Assembly (NCBI GenBank): GCA_900548745.1
Contig: URLQ01000171.1
Coordinates: forward strand, 1 to 5,511
Direction of reading: 5' to 3'
Source of the DNA: an uncultured Prevotella sp.
Lineage (GTDB): Bacteria; Bacteroidota; Bacteroidia; Bacteroidales; Bacteroidaceae
Length of the DNA stretch: 5,511 nucleotides
The position numbers and the translations under genes are program-made. Under the pieces are notes generated by a model, which was not told the origin of the DNA, ran no database searches, and worked only from the letters and a program-made list of their open reading frames with translations. Positions 4,314 through 5,511 of this stretch are shown here, in pieces (position 1 is the stretch's first letter; each line of letters opens with the position of its first letter).

Positions 4314-5511
4314 TCAGTTGTATTTTTCTATAAGTGGCTGTGCCTGCAGATTTCCCATTTCTTTCGCCTTGTTGAGGTTTGCCATTCCTTCGCTCTTGTT
4401 TCCGGTCTTGATCTGTGCAAGTCCGAGCACGAGGTATGCGTCAGAGAAGTCGGGAGCCGTCTCTATACACATTTTCGCCGATTCCATCGCTTCCTTCAGC
4501 ATGTTCAGGCGTAGCTGCAAGGATGCTTTCTCTGCCTGGAAAGTAGGCTCCTTTGGTGCGAGATATATGGCATTGTCTATATCTATTAGTGCCTGCTTGA
4601 AGAGCTTTGCCTTTACTTCAGCCTGTTCGCGGATGTAATAGAAGTTGGCATTTACGTTTCTTCCGCTTATCACTTCATATCTTGTATAGTCGAAGACCGC
4701 CTGTCGGTAGTTCTCCATCTTGTTGTATATGTCGCCCCTCAGGAGGAAATATTTCGCTGCATCGCGTATATTGAGGGAGTCAACATTGTTTACGGCGCTG
4801 TCGAGCAACGCAACGACCTCGCTGTCTGGTGCATTAAGCTGCTGCTTGCAGAGAGCGGCGTTATAGTATAGCTCCGAGTTCTTCAGCTTGCTGTCGGTGA
4901 GAGCCATGAAGGTGTCGTAGGCATTCTGGTAGTCGCCCTTAGCAAATCTGATCTGTCCTTCAAGATCCTTGTAGAGAGGGAGTGGATTGATGCCGTAGGC
5001 AGTCTGTACCTCCTGCAGAGCTTTGCCGAAGCTCCATGCCGGATAGTCGGCGGTCTTATACAGCAGCTTGCCGTAGATTATCTTGGCATAGTTGTAATGG
5101 GCGTCATCCTTTGCGGAAACAGAGGCTATTGCCTTTTCCATACATTTTCTTGCCTCGTCGAAAGAGTTGTTGTCTACATACTGCTGTGCCTGTGCCGTAT
5201 AACCGTCGATGAGGGTAGGGAACGCATTCAGGAAGTCTGCCGTCGCGGCAGCATATTTCACAGAGTCGTTTGACTGTCCTGCAAGCATAAGGGCAAGCAT
5301 GGCCTGGTCCTTATCGGCAGGCAGGGCACCAGGAATGTCTATCTTTACAAACGCACCGTTAAAGAGGGAGAATCCGCTTGCTGAAAGCGAATTGATGTAG
5401 CGTGCATCCGTGGCATAGATGTCGCTGGATGTAGAGGAGTGCTGCATCAGTCCTACAATCTGTCCGGCTTCGTTTACAAACGGACACGACTCCATATTGG
5501 ACGGTGCATCG
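4314..5511 (-). CDS. Trypsin-like/TPR protein, C-terminal part (N-terminus beyond window)
   Basis: The frame is open to the right edge (DAPSN precedes the ATG at 5495), so that ATG is almost surely internal and the true start lies outside. Counting from it, residues about 1-60 look like the end of a trypsin-like fold: CPFVNEAGQIVGLMQHSS matches the GGPVFN..G.VIGL strand that follows the catalytic Ser. Here, however, Glu occupies the Ser position of GDSGGP, so activity is doubtful. The rest is alpha-helical with about seven TPR-like units (about 95-128, 170-203, 206-239, 246-277, 284-317, 318-351, 352-385); the best are DAAKYFLLRGDIYNKMENYRQAV and SDAYLVLGLAQIKTGNKSEG. In Bacteroidetes such protease-TPR proteins usually have a signal peptide, which cannot be checked here. 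It is the first visible gene of the minus-strand cluster, ending in TGA 115 nt before folK. Confidence 0.8.
   Translation of the reverse strand, partial: DAPSNMESCPFVNEAGQIVGLMQHSSTSSDIYATDARYINSLSASGFSLFNGAFVKIDIPGALPADKDQAMLALMLAGQSNDSVKYAAATADFLNAFPTLIDGYTAQAQQYVDNNSFDEARKCMEKAIASVSAKDDAHYNYAKIIYGKLLYKTADYPAWSFGKALQEVQTAYGINPLPLYKDLEGQIRFAKGDYQNAYDTFMALTDSKLKNSELYYNAALCKQQLNAPDSEVVALLDSAVNNVDSLNIRDAAKYFLLRGDIYNKMENYRQAVFDYTRYEVISGRNVNANFYYIREQAEVKAKLFKQALIDIDNAIYLAPKEPTFQAEKASLQLRLNMLKEAMESAKMCIETAPDFSDAYLVLGLAQIKTGNKSEGMANLNKAKEMGNLQAQPLIEKYN

Noticed and set aside
4209..4638. Plus-strand frames of 94-134 codons across the 115-nt gap and the TPR gene end
   Set aside because: Most of their length is antisense to the TPR repeats, and composition (Phe, Ser, Cys runs) is that of a shadow frame.

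Overview
The window looks like chromosomal DNA from a Bacteroidales bacterium, most likely Prevotella/Segatella-like. The evidence is a family M64 (IgA-peptidase-type) secreted peptidase, a short divergent FolK of the kind I associate with that group, and Bacteroidetes-style promoter boxes (TTTG or TTG, a 19-20 nt spacer, then TAnnTTTG). Gene starts have A/T-rich leaders rather than strong Shine-Dalgarno sites. The assignment rests on family recognition, not on a database search. Every gene I accept lies on the minus strand.

Right part (1884-5511), read from right to left: (i) the C-terminal part of a trypsin-like/TPR protein that runs off the right edge; (ii) folK, a folate-pathway kinase; (iii) a signal-peptide-bearing M64 zinc peptidase; (iv) a small signal-peptide-bearing TPR protein. 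The gaps are 115, 15 and 5 nt, so folK, the peptidase and the small TPR gene form a tight cluster, probably one operon with the protease/TPR gene upstream. Apart from folK, the products look exported or extracytoplasmic (peptidase-like domains and TPR scaffolds). A pair of hairpins sits directly after the last stop codon.

Middle (843-1883): about 1 kb, A/T-rich, with no credible intact gene but with much structure. It holds a nested hairpin at 1190-1237 beside a CG-alternating tract, with termini reminiscent of an IS21-type end. It also holds a 16-bp inverted repeat bracketing 240 bp (1320-1559). Most striking is an inverted duplication at about 1630-1811: each arm carries a 33-nt block built as 6+9+9+9 nt TTCC-type repeats, and the arms flank an A/T palindrome. 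This looks like degraded mobile or otherwise selfish DNA, or a protein-binding/replication-type site. I cannot tell which.

Left part (1-842): a membrane protein with a DUF2007-like N-terminal domain and a CxxC...CxxC zinc ribbon interrupted by two membrane segments, with a good promoter just upstream. Left of it, 1-323 holds no convincing gene, but it has a near-perfect Bacteroidetes promoter match on the plus strand that points into the 3' end of the DUF2007 gene.

I do not see a clear new defence or biosynthetic system. The best candidates for something undescribed are the symmetric TTCC-repeat palindrome and the secreted peptidase/TPR cluster containing folK.
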